Positions 1 through 6,709 of a DNA stretch of 17,621 nt are shown one piece after another; positions within the stretch are counted from its first letter, which is position 1, and each line of letters starts with the position of its first letter. The notes below the pieces were generated by a model, which searched no databases, had not been told where the DNA came from, and saw only the letters and a program-made list of their open reading frames with translations. A program made the translations under genes and the position numbers. The stretch spans positions 1 to 17,621 of the forward strand of contig DASZZY010000155.1 of assembly GCA_036260395.1 (NCBI GenBank). Direction: 5' to 3'. The stretch is from DASZZY01 sp036260395. GTDB lineage: Bacteria > Actinomycetota > UBA4738 > CALAEC01.

Positions 1-899
1 GCCCCCGCGGCGCGCGCCCCGCGCGCGCCCCCGCCGAGCCGCAGGAGCCCCACCGCCGCCAGGACCATGGCGAGGATGGCGCCCCACTGGCTCCCGGTCA
101 GGCCGAAGAACTCCTTGTCGACGCGGAGGAAGTCGGTGAGCACCCGCCCGGCCCCATACCAGAGCGCGAACGTCATGATCAGGGCTCCCTCCGGCCGCGG
201 CCGCCGGTTGAGCCACAGCAGGAACAGGAACAGCCCGAGCGCGATGAAGAAGTCGTAGAGCGCGGTCTGGTGGACCCCGGGTCCCTCGGCGATGACCCGC
301 GTCCCGTCGATGAGCTGCGCGCCTTCCCGCGAGATCGTCTGCACCAGGCCGCCGGAGAGCGGCGCCTGCCACTGGTCGAGGATCGGCACGTACTGCCACG
401 GGCCCGGCAGCTCGCCGCCGCGATAGGCCCAGCCGAGCACGAAGTCGGTCGGCTTCCCGAGGTGGTCGCCGATGACCAGGTCGCCGATCCGCCCGATGAT
501 GATGCCGAATGCCAGCCCGATGGCCGCGGAGTCCATCACCTGCAGGAACCGGTACCCGAACCGCCGCATCAGCGGATAGGCGAAGGCGATGGCGCCGGCG
601 ATGCCGCCGAGCAGGCTGATCCCGCCGCGCCAGATGGCCAGCATGTCGGTGAAGCTTTCGAACTCGCTGAAGTGCGCCACGACGTAGAAGAACCGCGCGC
701 CGAAGATGGCCCCTACCAGGGCCCACAGCAGGATCGTCCCCATGTGGTCCTCGGACAGCCCCCGCTTCCGCCCCTCCCGCAGCATGAACCACGATCCCGC
801 CAGGTAACCCGCGGCGATGCCGAGGCCGTGCGGGGAGATCGAGAGGGGGCCGAGGGGGATGCGATCGAGGACCGGCCACCCGATGACCGCGACGTTCAT
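1..899 (-). CDS. lgt: Prolipoprotein diacylglyceryl transferase, 3' end cut by window edge
   Basis: Lgt moves a diacylglyceryl group from phosphatidylglycerol to the lipobox cysteine of prelipoproteins in the cytoplasmic membrane. The reading frame starts at ATG 899 and stays open to the left edge, giving 299 residues with several membrane segments. The family signature is clear at residues 136-151 (GRIGD...GDHLGKPT). By alignment from memory, R137, Y248 and R252 match E. coli R143, Y235 and R239, with the spacing preserved. Two usually conserved residues differ: the position of E. coli N146 is Asp140, and that of H103 is Leu97. The start lies 10 nt after the stop of the upstream PAP2 gene, so the two are probably co-transcribed. 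Only the extreme C-terminus is missing. I am sure of the family; the substitutions need an alignment. Confidence 0.93.
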   Translation of the reverse strand, partial: MNVAVIGWPVLDRIPLGPLSISPHGLGIAAGYLAGSWFMLREGRKRGLSEDHMGTILLWALVGAIFGARFFYVVAHFSEFESFTDMLAIWRGGISLLGGIAGAIAFAYPLMRRFGYRFLQVMDSAAIGLAFGIIIGRIGDLVIGDHLGKPTDFVLGWAYRGGELPGPWQYVPILDQWQAPLSGGLVQTISREGAQLIDGTRVIAEGPGVHQTALYDFFIALGLFLFLLWLNRRPRPEGALIMTFALWYGAGRVLTDFLRVDKEFFGLTGSQWGAILAMVLAAVGLLRLGGGARGARAAG

Positions 900-909
900 C
901 GGTCGGAGT

Positions 910-1575
910 CTACCGGCTGCCCTCCGGGCCGGGCTGCCGGCCGGTGACCGACGGCGAGACCGCCCGGCTCCACGTGTCGGCGAGCCCCCGTGCCAGGAGC
1001 AGCCCGCCGGCCACGTCGGCCGGGTAGTGGACGCCCAGGTACACGCGCGACGCGCCCACCAGGCCCGCCAGCCCGGCCAGCCCCCGCCGGACCGGCCGCC
1101 GGAGCTCGAGGTCCCGGGACGCGACCGTGACGAACACCAGCAGGACCGCGGGGTGGCTGCTCGGCCAGGAGGCGCCCTTCGGGCGCCCGATGAGCAGCCG
1201 GATCGGCCTCGGGAGGTTCGCCTCGTACGGGCGCACCCGGGCGAACACCTCCTTGAGGCCCTGCCCGACGATCCACATCGTGACCGCCGCGCCGGCGGCA
1301 TCGGCGGCCTCCCGCCGACGCCCCGCCAGCGCGATGGCCGCCCCCGCCGACAGCGAGGCCCACAGGGAGCCGAGCTCGGTGATCGTCCAGAAGAAGCGGT
1401 CGAGGTTCGGGTGCTCGAAGCGGGAGTTGGCCCAGTGGAACAGCCGGTCGTCGAGCGCCCGGCCCCGGCCCCGGGTGGTGGCCACGGCTAGCGTCAGCGC
1501 CCCACCGACCAGCAGGGCCACGCGCCGGCGGCCCACCCGACGGGGATCGGTCTCGACGATGGCGCGGTCGGGCAC
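910..1575 (-). CDS. PAP2-superfamily phosphatase (membrane lipid phosphatase-like)
   Basis: A 221-residue membrane protein of the PAP2 (type 2 phosphatidic acid phosphatase) superfamily, which dephosphorylates lipid phosphates or undecaprenyl pyrophosphate at the membrane. All three phosphatase motifs are present: K108-x6-RP116; PSSH at 138-141 (family consensus PSGH); and SR177-x5-H183-x3-D187. Hydrophobic stretches lie at about residues 19-32, 68-84, 94-107, 144-153 and 165-176. I chose GTG 1575 because the upstream in-frame sequence is low in hydrophobicity, overlaps the divergent gene and has no better start. A promoter-like TTGACA/TTCGAT pair ends about 10 nt before it. lgt follows 10 nt downstream, so the pair may serve membrane lipid recycling. 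Whether the substrate is phosphatidate or an undecaprenyl carrier cannot be told from sequence. Confidence 0.88.
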   Translation of the reverse strand: MPDRAIVETDPRRVGRRRVALLVGGALTLAVATTRGRGRALDDRLFHWANSRFEHPNLDRFFWTITELGSLWASLSAGAAIALAGRRREAADAAGAAVTMWIVGQGLKEVFARVRPYEANLPRPIRLLIGRPKGASWPSSHPAVLLVFVTVASRDLELRRPVRRGLAGLAGLVGASRVYLGVHYPADVAGGLLLARGLADTWSRAVSPSVTGRQPGPEGSR

Positions 1576-1584
1576 GGGGCCCTC

Positions 1585-1614
1585 ATCGAAGCGACGACCC
1601 CCGCGAGGTGTCAA
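1585..1614 (-). promoter_or_regulatory. Candidate promoter for the PAP2-lgt operon
   Basis: On the minus strand TTGACA (1614-1609, perfect -35) is followed after 18 nt by TTCGAT (1590-1585, a weak -10). The predicted transcription start is near 1578, which would leave almost no leader before GTG 1575. It sits in the 85-bp divergent gap shared with the LapA-like gene. Confidence 0.5.
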
Positions 1615-1660
1615 GCCGGTCGGCCCGGGAATAATGCGGCCGGCCGAGCCGGAGGAGCAC

Positions 1661-2008
1661 ATGAGCCAACCAAGCGGGCGCCCGCGCGAAGGTGATGGCG
1701 GCCGGGGCACGGGGCCATCCTCCGGCGATGAGCTCGCCGCCCATCGCCGGGCGACGATCGCCAAGGTCGTGGTGGGCCTCGTCCTGCTGGTCCTGTTCCT
1801 GATCTTCGTGATCCAGAACTCCGAGCCGGTACGGGTCTCGTTCATCTTCACCGACGCCGAGATCGCCCTGGTGTGGGTGTTCCTCGGATGCGCGGTGTTC
1901 GGCGGGCTCATCGCCTACCTCGTGGGCCGGCCCGGGCGGCGCCAGATGCGCCGCTACATCGAGCAGCTCGAGAAGCAGCGCCCGGGCGGCAAGCCGCCGG
2001 CCCGCTAG
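1661..2008 (+). CDS. LapA-family (DUF1049) small membrane protein
   Basis: A 115-residue protein of the LapA/DUF1049 family, small two-helix inner-membrane proteins. In E. coli LapA works with LapB in envelope assembly; in Gram-positives the role is not established. Residues 1-32 are polar and Gly/Pro-rich. TM1 spans about 33-52 and ends in the typical 'QNSEPV' turn (52-57, beginning IQNSEPV), TM2 spans about 68-88, and a basic helix (residues 93-108) follows. ATG 1661 is chosen because GGAGGAG (1651-1657) sits just before it; an in-frame ATG at 1634 lies upstream of that ribosome-binding site. An AATAAT sequence at 1630-1635 could be the -10 box. The stop codon overlaps the stop of the opposing SRPBCC gene within one CTAG. 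Confidence 0.85.
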   Translation: MSQPSGRPREGDGGRGTGPSSGDELAAHRRATIAKVVVGLVLLVLFLIFVIQNSEPVRVSFIFTDAEIALVWVFLGCAVFGGLIAYLVGRPGRRQMRRYIEQLEKQRPGGKPPAR

Positions 2009-2448
2009 CCCCGCTCGACCTGGCGCTTCTGGGCCCGGACGCCGCGCTTGAGCACCGTGGGAACCCCGATGAGCTGCAGGCCCCGGGCGATCACGTTGCC
2101 GATGGGCCCGCCACGCAGCCGGTACTCGACCTCGTGCTCCAGCCGGGACCGTCCCCGGCCGGCGGGGCGGATCCAGGTCCGGACCGTCGCGTCGATCGGG
2201 CCGGAGAGCCGGATACGCGCGAACCGCGGCGCGTCGATCTCCTCCACCTCGGCGGTCACCCGGAACGACACGCCCATCACCGACATCTCGGTCCAGTAGC
2301 GGGTGCCCTCCCGGAGCCCGTCGTCGGGCACACCGTGCACCCCGCGGATGTACCGGTTCCAGCGCGGGAGGTTGCGGGGGTCCGAGACCACGCGCCACAC
2401 CTCCTCGGGCGGCGCGTCCACGAGGTCCCACTCCCGGACGACGCTCAT
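2005..2448 (-). CDS. SRPBCC-family (START-like) protein
   Basis: A 147-residue single-domain protein of the SRPBCC/polyketide-cyclase superfamily, helix-grip folds that hold hydrophobic ligands. The N-terminal pattern (residues 4-31: strand, APPEEVWRVVSDPRNLPRW) is the classic first strand plus helices of this family. The rest alternates as beta strands and ends in a long C-terminal helix (about 112-142). ATG 2448 lies 28 nt after the stop of the FMN-split-barrel gene, with only weak SD-like G-runs before it. It is the last gene of a four-gene minus-strand operon. Ligand and function are unknown: the superfamily covers lipid binding, cyclases, CoxG-like proteins and dehydratases. Confidence 0.8.
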   Translation of the reverse strand: MSVVREWDLVDAPPEEVWRVVSDPRNLPRWNRYIRGVHGVPDDGLREGTRYWTEMSVMGVSFRVTAEVEEIDAPRFARIRLSGPIDATVRTWIRPAGRGRSRLEHEVEYRLRGGPIGNVIARGLQLIGVPTVLKRGVRAQKRQVERG

Positions 2449-2476
2449 CGGCGGGGCCCGCCCGGGCGCGCGGTCA

Positions 2477-3427
2477 TCATGGACGGTCCACGGTACCGCT
2501 CGACCAGCCCTTCCACCACACGGCGCTGTGGGGTCGGAGCCGCAGCACGGCCGCATCGCCGGGTTGAACGGCGAGGCCCTGGAGGAGCGAGGCCAGCGAT
2601 CGCTCGCCGGAGCCCAACCGGCCCGGGACCACGACGTCGGCGGGCCCTCGCAGCAGGATCCCGGACATCTCCGCCGCGCGCCACGCCGAGGCGCGGTCGA
2701 TGACCAGCGCCGCCACCGCGCGGGGACCCGCCCCCGACAGCTCGAGGCCGGCCCTGGCGACCGCCGCCAGGTACGTCCCGCCGAGCCTCGTCCACCGCGC
2801 TGGAAGGACCACCGGACCGCTCGGGCCGTCGACGCCGACGGCCGCGTCGGTGGGCGGGCGGAGCAGCTCGTCGAGCCCATCGGGAAGGCGGCCGTCGGGG
2901 AACGACGCGGTCGACGAGGCGCTGAACCGCTCGGCCGGAGCGATACCGTCCTCCCACGGCCCCCACATCTCGGCCACCTCGGTGCCCTCGAGCACGGCGC
3001 CGGCGTCGAGCTCAACCGACACCACGATCCGGCCCGGCGGCGTCCACGCCAGCGGGACCCGACGGGCGTCCCTCGCGTAGCCGGCGAAGAACCGGGCGTT
3101 GCGCAGGGTGAACCGGGCGGAGGCCCGCGCCAACTGGACGGCGCGGAAGGCCACGGCGGGCCACGTGAAGGGGTCGAGGGCGTCGTAGAGGGTGACCCTC
3201 CCCCGGAACGTCAGCGCGCCTGCGGGCCCGCGGACCATCCCCGCCGCCTGCGGCGTCCGCCGCCAGGCGGCGGCCTTGACGGTTCCCCGCGAGATCGTGG
3301 CCCAGAGCCGCTGGCGGTCGACCGCGTAGACCACCGGGGTGACGTGCGGGCCCCGCGGCGAGGGGGCGCCCAGGTAGCACAGGGCCGCGGAGCGGAGCAC
3401 CTCCAGGGCCGAGGAGGGGACGGTCAC
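2477..3427 (-). CDS. FMN-binding split-barrel (pyridoxamine 5'-phosphate oxidase-like) protein
   Basis: A 316-residue protein whose first ~150 residues resemble the PNPOx-like FMN-binding split barrel. The pattern is ALCYLGAPSPRG, then HVTPVVYAVD, then LWATISRGTVKAAAW, then a GRVTLYD strand. This fold usually binds FMN, F420 or heme. The C-terminal half (about residues 160-316) has no family I recognise, and a single-domain PNPOx protein is about half this length. I chose GTG 3427 because it overlaps the stop of the CPBP gene in a 4-nt GTGA, a sign of translational coupling, and because the N-terminal strand begins right after it. The enzymatic activity cannot be assigned. It could also be a heme-utilisation or F420-dependent reductase relative. 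Confidence 0.68.
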   Translation of the reverse strand: MTVPSSALEVLRSAALCYLGAPSPRGPHVTPVVYAVDRQRLWATISRGTVKAAAWRRTPQAAGMVRGPAGALTFRGRVTLYDALDPFTWPAVAFRAVQLARASARFTLRNARFFAGYARDARRVPLAWTPPGRIVVSVELDAGAVLEGTEVAEMWGPWEDGIAPAERFSASSTASFPDGRLPDGLDELLRPPTDAAVGVDGPSGPVVLPARWTRLGGTYLAAVARAGLELSGAGPRAVAALVIDRASAWRAAEMSGILLRGPADVVVPGRLGSGERSLASLLQGLAVQPGDAAVLRLRPHSAVWWKGWSSGTVDRP

Positions 3428-4068
3428 GGCCGGGTGCGAACCGGAGGGAGCACGATCATGAGGCCCGTCCACACCGCGTGGCACAGGACACTGGCCAGGA
3501 TGCCGCCGGTGAGCAGCGCCAGGGCGGTCCAGGCCGCGCCGCCGACGACGGCGCCGAGCACGATCGGCACGCTGGCGCTCACGACGTTGGCGGCCACGTA
3601 GGCCGCCCAGGCCGCCACCGCGCCCGCCACGGGCCCCAGGGGCCCGGCCAGCAGCGGCTGGACGAGCCCCCGCCACAGGGCCTCCTCCCCCGGGGCCACC
3701 ACCAGCGCGGCGAGGGCCACGGCCGCCGGGACCGACAGGCCGCGCCGCTGGTCGTACAGGGCCTGGGCGTGCCTGGCCAGGGAAGGCCACCGGCCGGCCA
3801 CCGCCATGAAGGCCGCCGTGGCGCCGTACAGGACCACCCCCGAGACCACGCCGGCCACCGCGGCCGGGAGCGGCCGGACGCCGGTGGCCAGCCGGAGGCG
3901 GCCCGTGGCCAGGGCCAGGACGCCGGCCAGCCCGGTCGCCACCGCCATGGCCGTCCAGATGGAGGCCCGCCCGCGCCGGACCACGGCCCAGGCCGCCACC
4001 ACGGCGGCCCCGCCCCCGACGGCCACGGCGACAGCGGGGACCGGCGCCCCGACCGGATCGGCCGCCAT
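3424..4068 (-). CDS. CPBP-family (CAAX/ABI) intramembrane protease homologue
   Basis: A 214-residue, strongly hydrophobic protein with about six to seven membrane segments. Motif 1 of the CPBP (CAAX-protease/bacteriocin-processing, Rce1-like) family is intact as E128-E129-x3-R133 (GEEALWRG). The last helix carries His197 (CHAVW), matching motif 3. The position expected to hold the second metal-ligand His (FxxxH) reads Y157-V-A-A-N161, so the canonical motif 2 is altered. Family members are membrane glutamic proteases or scaffolds. ATG 4068 directly follows the TAG of the upstream membrane-protein gene with no spacer, and the end overlaps the next start by GTGA. There is no visible SD, which fits translational coupling. 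It may be catalytically changed; confidence in the family is fair. Confidence 0.72.
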   Translation of the reverse strand: MAADPVGAPVPAVAVAVGGGAAVVAAWAVVRRGRASIWTAMAVATGLAGVLALATGRLRLATGVRPLPAAVAGVVSGVVLYGATAAFMAVAGRWPSLARHAQALYDQRRGLSVPAAVALAALVVAPGEEALWRGLVQPLLAGPLGPVAGAVAAWAAYVAANVVSASVPIVLGAVVGGAAWTALALLTGGILASVLCHAVWTGLMIVLPPVRTRP

Positions 4069-4869
4069 CTATCCGACGAACCCGGCCTTGGCGGCCATCT
4101 CCGCGGTGAACGCCGTGATGACCGCCAGGTAGAAGAATCCCGTGGCCGCCTGGACGGCCCGGGCCCCGGCGCCCTTGAGCGTGGCCCGGATGAGCACCGC
4201 GATCAACGCCGTGCAGGCCACCATCCCGAGCGCCAGCCAGGTGGACAGCCCGGCGATCTGGAGGATGGGGCTGAAGCCTTCGCCCGCCGGTCGGCCGAAC
4301 CCAAGCGCGGCGATCACGGCGGCCTCCAGGACCACGGCGGCCAGCAGCAGCACAGCGTACCGGCGGATGTGGTCGCGCCGCAGTCGCCGGTCCACGAGGT
4401 ACCAGTGGCCGAGCAGGAGGCCCCCGGCGACCGCCCCCATGAACGCCGCTCCCGCCGCCAGCTGGAGCAGCGCCGAGCCGAACGAGGGGTCGACGGCCCG
4501 GGCCGACGCCACGAGGGCGGCGCCCGCCGCCACGGTGGCCCCCAGGCCGAGGGCCCGTCCCGCGGCGTCGAGCCGGAGGATGAGGGCCGAGAGCGAGAGA
4601 CCGAGCAGCACCGACGTGGCGGACGTGGCCACGACGGCCAGCCGCAGCCCGGCGGCGCCGGGGGCCGCGGACGGCGTCCCTCCCGCGGCCGGCACAGCGC
4701 CCGATGCGGCGAGCGTCGCCAGGAGCGCGCACGCCAGCGCCACGGAGGACGTCAGCACGAAGTACCCCCGCTTCACGTTCCCCCACAGGCCGGTCAGCCA
4801 CAGGAACGCGGTGGCTCCGGCAGCGGTCTCGAGCAGCACGAGGGCGACGACGCCCGACGGTCCTTCCAT
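4069..4869 (-). CDS. Uncharacterised eight-helix integral membrane protein
   Basis: A 266-residue protein I do not recognise as a named family. Eight hydrophobic segments can be drawn at about residues 7-27, 34-57, 73-97, 107-123, 132-155, 167-190, 203-227 and 241-260. Polar residues sit inside helices: Glu14 in TM1 (LLETAAG), the GHWYLVD motif at the end of TM5 (about 152-158) with an intramembrane His, and Glu182 in TM6. Such residues suggest metal, heme or proton handling, but that is inference. It is the first gene of the minus-strand operon with the CPBP, split-barrel and SRPBCC genes. No SD precedes ATG 4869, and a TAGGCT box lies 15 nt upstream, so the mRNA leader is short. Confidence 0.75.
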   Translation of the reverse strand: MEGPSGVVALVLLETAAGATAFLWLTGLWGNVKRGYFVLTSSVALACALLATLAASGAVPAAGGTPSAAPGAAGLRLAVVATSATSVLLGLSLSALILRLDAAGRALGLGATVAAGAALVASARAVDPSFGSALLQLAAGAAFMGAVAGGLLLGHWYLVDRRLRRDHIRRYAVLLLAAVVLEAAVIAALGFGRPAGEGFSPILQIAGLSTWLALGMVACTALIAVLIRATLKGAGARAVQAATGFFYLAVITAFTAEMAAKAGFVG

Positions 4870-4884
4870 GGGGCGGTGAGGGAT

Positions 4885-4890
4885 AGCCTA
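4885..4890 (-). promoter_or_regulatory. Candidate -10 box for the four-gene minus operon
   Basis: TAGGCT on the minus strand fits TANNNT and lies 15 nt before ATG 4869, predicting a leader of about 9 nt. No convincing -35 hexamer is seen 16-18 nt further up. The 50-bp gap is shared with the divergent thioesterase gene. Confidence 0.35.
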
Positions 4891-4919
4891 CCGGTCGTGG
4901 CGCAGGCGGAAGGAGGACG

Positions 4920-5315
4920 ATGATCGCCCCCGGACTGGAGGAGACGGCACAGCAGACCGTCACCGAGGACATGACCGCCGCGGAGATCGGCTCGGGAGAC
5001 GTGCCGGTGCTCGGCACTCCCGCGGTGCTCGCGCTGGTCGAGCGCGTGGCCGTGGCGGCGGTGGCCCCCGCCCTCCAGCCGGGGACCACGACCGTGGGCG
5101 TCCGAGTCGAGCTCGACCACCTGGCGGCCACGCCGCCGGGCTCGCTGGTCTCGGCCAGCGCCCGGCTGGAAGCCAGCCGTGGGCGGGCCCTGACGTTCTC
5201 GTTCGAGGTCTCCGACGCCGCCGGCGTGATGGCTCGCGGCCGGCACGTTCGCGTGATCGTCGTGCGCGAGGAGTTCCTCCAGGGGGCCGCCGCGAGAACG
5301 AACCCACCGGGGTGA
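4920..5315 (+). CDS. FlK-type hotdog thioesterase
   Basis: A 131-residue hotdog-fold protein resembling fluoroacetyl-CoA thioesterase FlK and its many housekeeping homologues, which hydrolyse acyl-CoA esters. Residues T33, E41 and H67 keep exactly the spacing (8 and 26) of the FlK triad T42/E50/H76. The region GTPAVLALVERVA is the hotdog helix, and VELDHLAATPPG carries the histidine. The last ~12 residues are a loose tail. The start is ATG 4920 with AGGAGG at 4911-4916, a rather short 3-nt spacing. The end overlaps the start of the next gene by GTGA. Fluoroacetate is unlikely to be the substrate: most homologues act on other short acyl-CoAs, and the sequence does not show which. Confidence 0.82.
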   Translation: MIAPGLEETAQQTVTEDMTAAEIGSGDVPVLGTPAVLALVERVAVAAVAPALQPGTTTVGVRVELDHLAATPPGSLVSASARLEASRGRALTFSFEVSDAAGVMARGRHVRVIVVREEFLQGAAARTNPPG

Positions 5316-6709
5316 GCGGAGGGGCGATCGCGCCTGCCGTGGAGGCCCGGTCGTCGCTGGCTCCTCTGCGGGATCCGGCGCTCCTGGCGCTCCTCGGGAT
5401 GGTCGCCACGCTGCCCCTTGCTCGCCCCTCGCTGCTGAGTCTCGGGGCCTCCTCGCTCCAGGTCACCGACGTGCTGCTGGGATCGGCCTGGGTGGCCTGG
5501 GCGATACGGGCGGCGCGCGGCCGGGCGCCAGCCCGCCCAGATCTGATCCTCGTCGCCGGGACGGTGTTCGTACTGGTGCTGGCGGGCTCGGTGCTGGCCT
5601 CACCCACGGGCACCGCGGGCTCCGTGGCGAAACTGACGGCGTACGGCGGGTACGTCTTGCTGCCGTGGCTGATGGTTCAGCTCTTGAACGACCCCGAACG
5701 GCTGGCCTGGGCGGTGGGGGCGTGGCTCATCGGCACCCTGGTGGCGGTGGGGATAGCGCTGGGAGGCATCCTGTCCTTCGCGATCGACCCCGACGCGCTG
5801 ACGTCGCTGGGGTGCGTATACGGCCGCCTCCCCGCAGGGCCGTACCCGAGGGTGTGCATCCCGTTCCGCAACCCCAACCTGTTCGCCAACTACCTGACCG
5901 CCAGCGGGCCGCTACTCCTCGCGTGCGGCGGGTTTCTCCTCCACCGGCGCTGGGCCCGGCGGGCGGCGGTGTCGGGGACCGTCCTGGCGGCGGTGTCGAC
6001 CCTCTCCACCGGGATCGGCGGGTTCGGGCTCGCGATGTCGCTGACCTCCGCGCGGACGCGCGGGACGGATCCCCGCCGCGACGCTGTCCGCGCCGTCCTC
6101 GTCGCGATGGGGATCGTTGCAGCGGTGGGGTTCGCCGCGGCGACCGTCGGACGGGTGGTGCCCGCCGGGCGGGGCCACGTGCCCCTCGGCGAGGCCGAGT
6201 TCCACTTCCTCCGCGGCCCCCGGGTCCACACGTGGCTCACCGCGGCGGCCACGGTGCGCGAGCATCCGGTGCTCGGGACGGGGTACGGAACGCTGGTCGC
6301 CAGGACCCCGGGGCGCGACCTGTCGCGGTGGTTCGCCATGGACCTGCTGGCCCCGTTCCGCGAGCCGGGACAGCGCGTGGCCGACGCCCACAACACCTGG
6401 TTGAGCGTGGCCGCGCAGGGCGGGCTCCTGGGCCTGGCGGCGTTCGTCGTCCTCCTCGTCGTCCTGTGGCGGAGGATCTCGTTCCGGCCCGCCCCGTCGC
6501 TGGGCCGCTTGGCCGGACTGCCGCCGGCCGCCGCCGCCGGGATCGTCGGCGCGCTGCTGTTCCACGGGCTGTTCGCCTCGGCGGAGGAGTTCCGTCACCT
6601 CTGGCCGCTGTTCGGGCTGGCGCAGGCGGCCCATGCGCTGCCGGCGGGGGAGGCAGCTACCCGAGGTACGACGCCCGCTTCATCAGCGAGGCGTCCACCA
6701 TCACGTTGA
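5312..6709 (+). CDS. O-antigen ligase-like (Wzy/WaaL) membrane protein
   Basis: A 465-residue polytopic membrane protein with about eleven hydrophobic segments, typical of the O-antigen ligase/polymerase (Wzy_C) family that joins or polymerises lipid-linked glycans outside the membrane. Supporting motifs are FRNPNLFANYL at 185-195, a glycine-rich helix (STGIGGFGL, 232-240), EHPVLGTGYGT at 318-327 and DAHNTWLSVAAQGGLLGL at 358-375; the His-Asn pair near position 360 is typical. The start is GTG 5312, overlapping the thioesterase stop by GTGA with no SD, so translation is probably coupled. The last 16 codons run antisense to the end of the ThDP enzyme gene (53-bp overlap). No other glycan gene is in the window, so its glycan is unknown. 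Confidence 0.82.
   Translation: MSGGAIAPAVEARSSLAPLRDPALLALLGMVATLPLARPSLLSLGASSLQVTDVLLGSAWVAWAIRAARGRAPARPDLILVAGTVFVLVLAGSVLASPTGTAGSVAKLTAYGGYVLLPWLMVQLLNDPERLAWAVGAWLIGTLVAVGIALGGILSFAIDPDALTSLGCVYGRLPAGPYPRVCIPFRNPNLFANYLTASGPLLLACGGFLLHRRWARRAAVSGTVLAAVSTLSTGIGGFGLAMSLTSARTRGTDPRRDAVRAVLVAMGIVAAVGFAAATVGRVVPAGRGHVPLGEAEFHFLRGPRVHTWLTAAATVREHPVLGTGYGTLVARTPGRDLSRWFAMDLLAPFREPGQRVADAHNTWLSVAAQGGLLGLAAFVVLLVVLWRRISFRPAPSLGRLAGLPPAAAAGIVGALLFHGLFASAEEFRHLWPLFGLAQAAHALPAGEAATRGTTPASSARRPPSR

Noticed and set aside
1..45. GC-only repeats at the left edge
   Set aside because: They encode the Gly/Ala/Arg-rich C-terminus of Lgt and show no repeat unit of their own.
910..1911. N-terminal extension of the PAP2 gene to 1911
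   Set aside because: It would cover the LapA-like gene and the divergent promoter region; the extension is Arg/Thr/Pro-rich and not family-like.
3478..4923. 481-codon plus frame antisense to the membrane operon
   Set aside because: Composition is Gly/Arg/Gln/His-rich without domain pattern; the minus-strand frames give coherent membrane proteins and coupled junctions.
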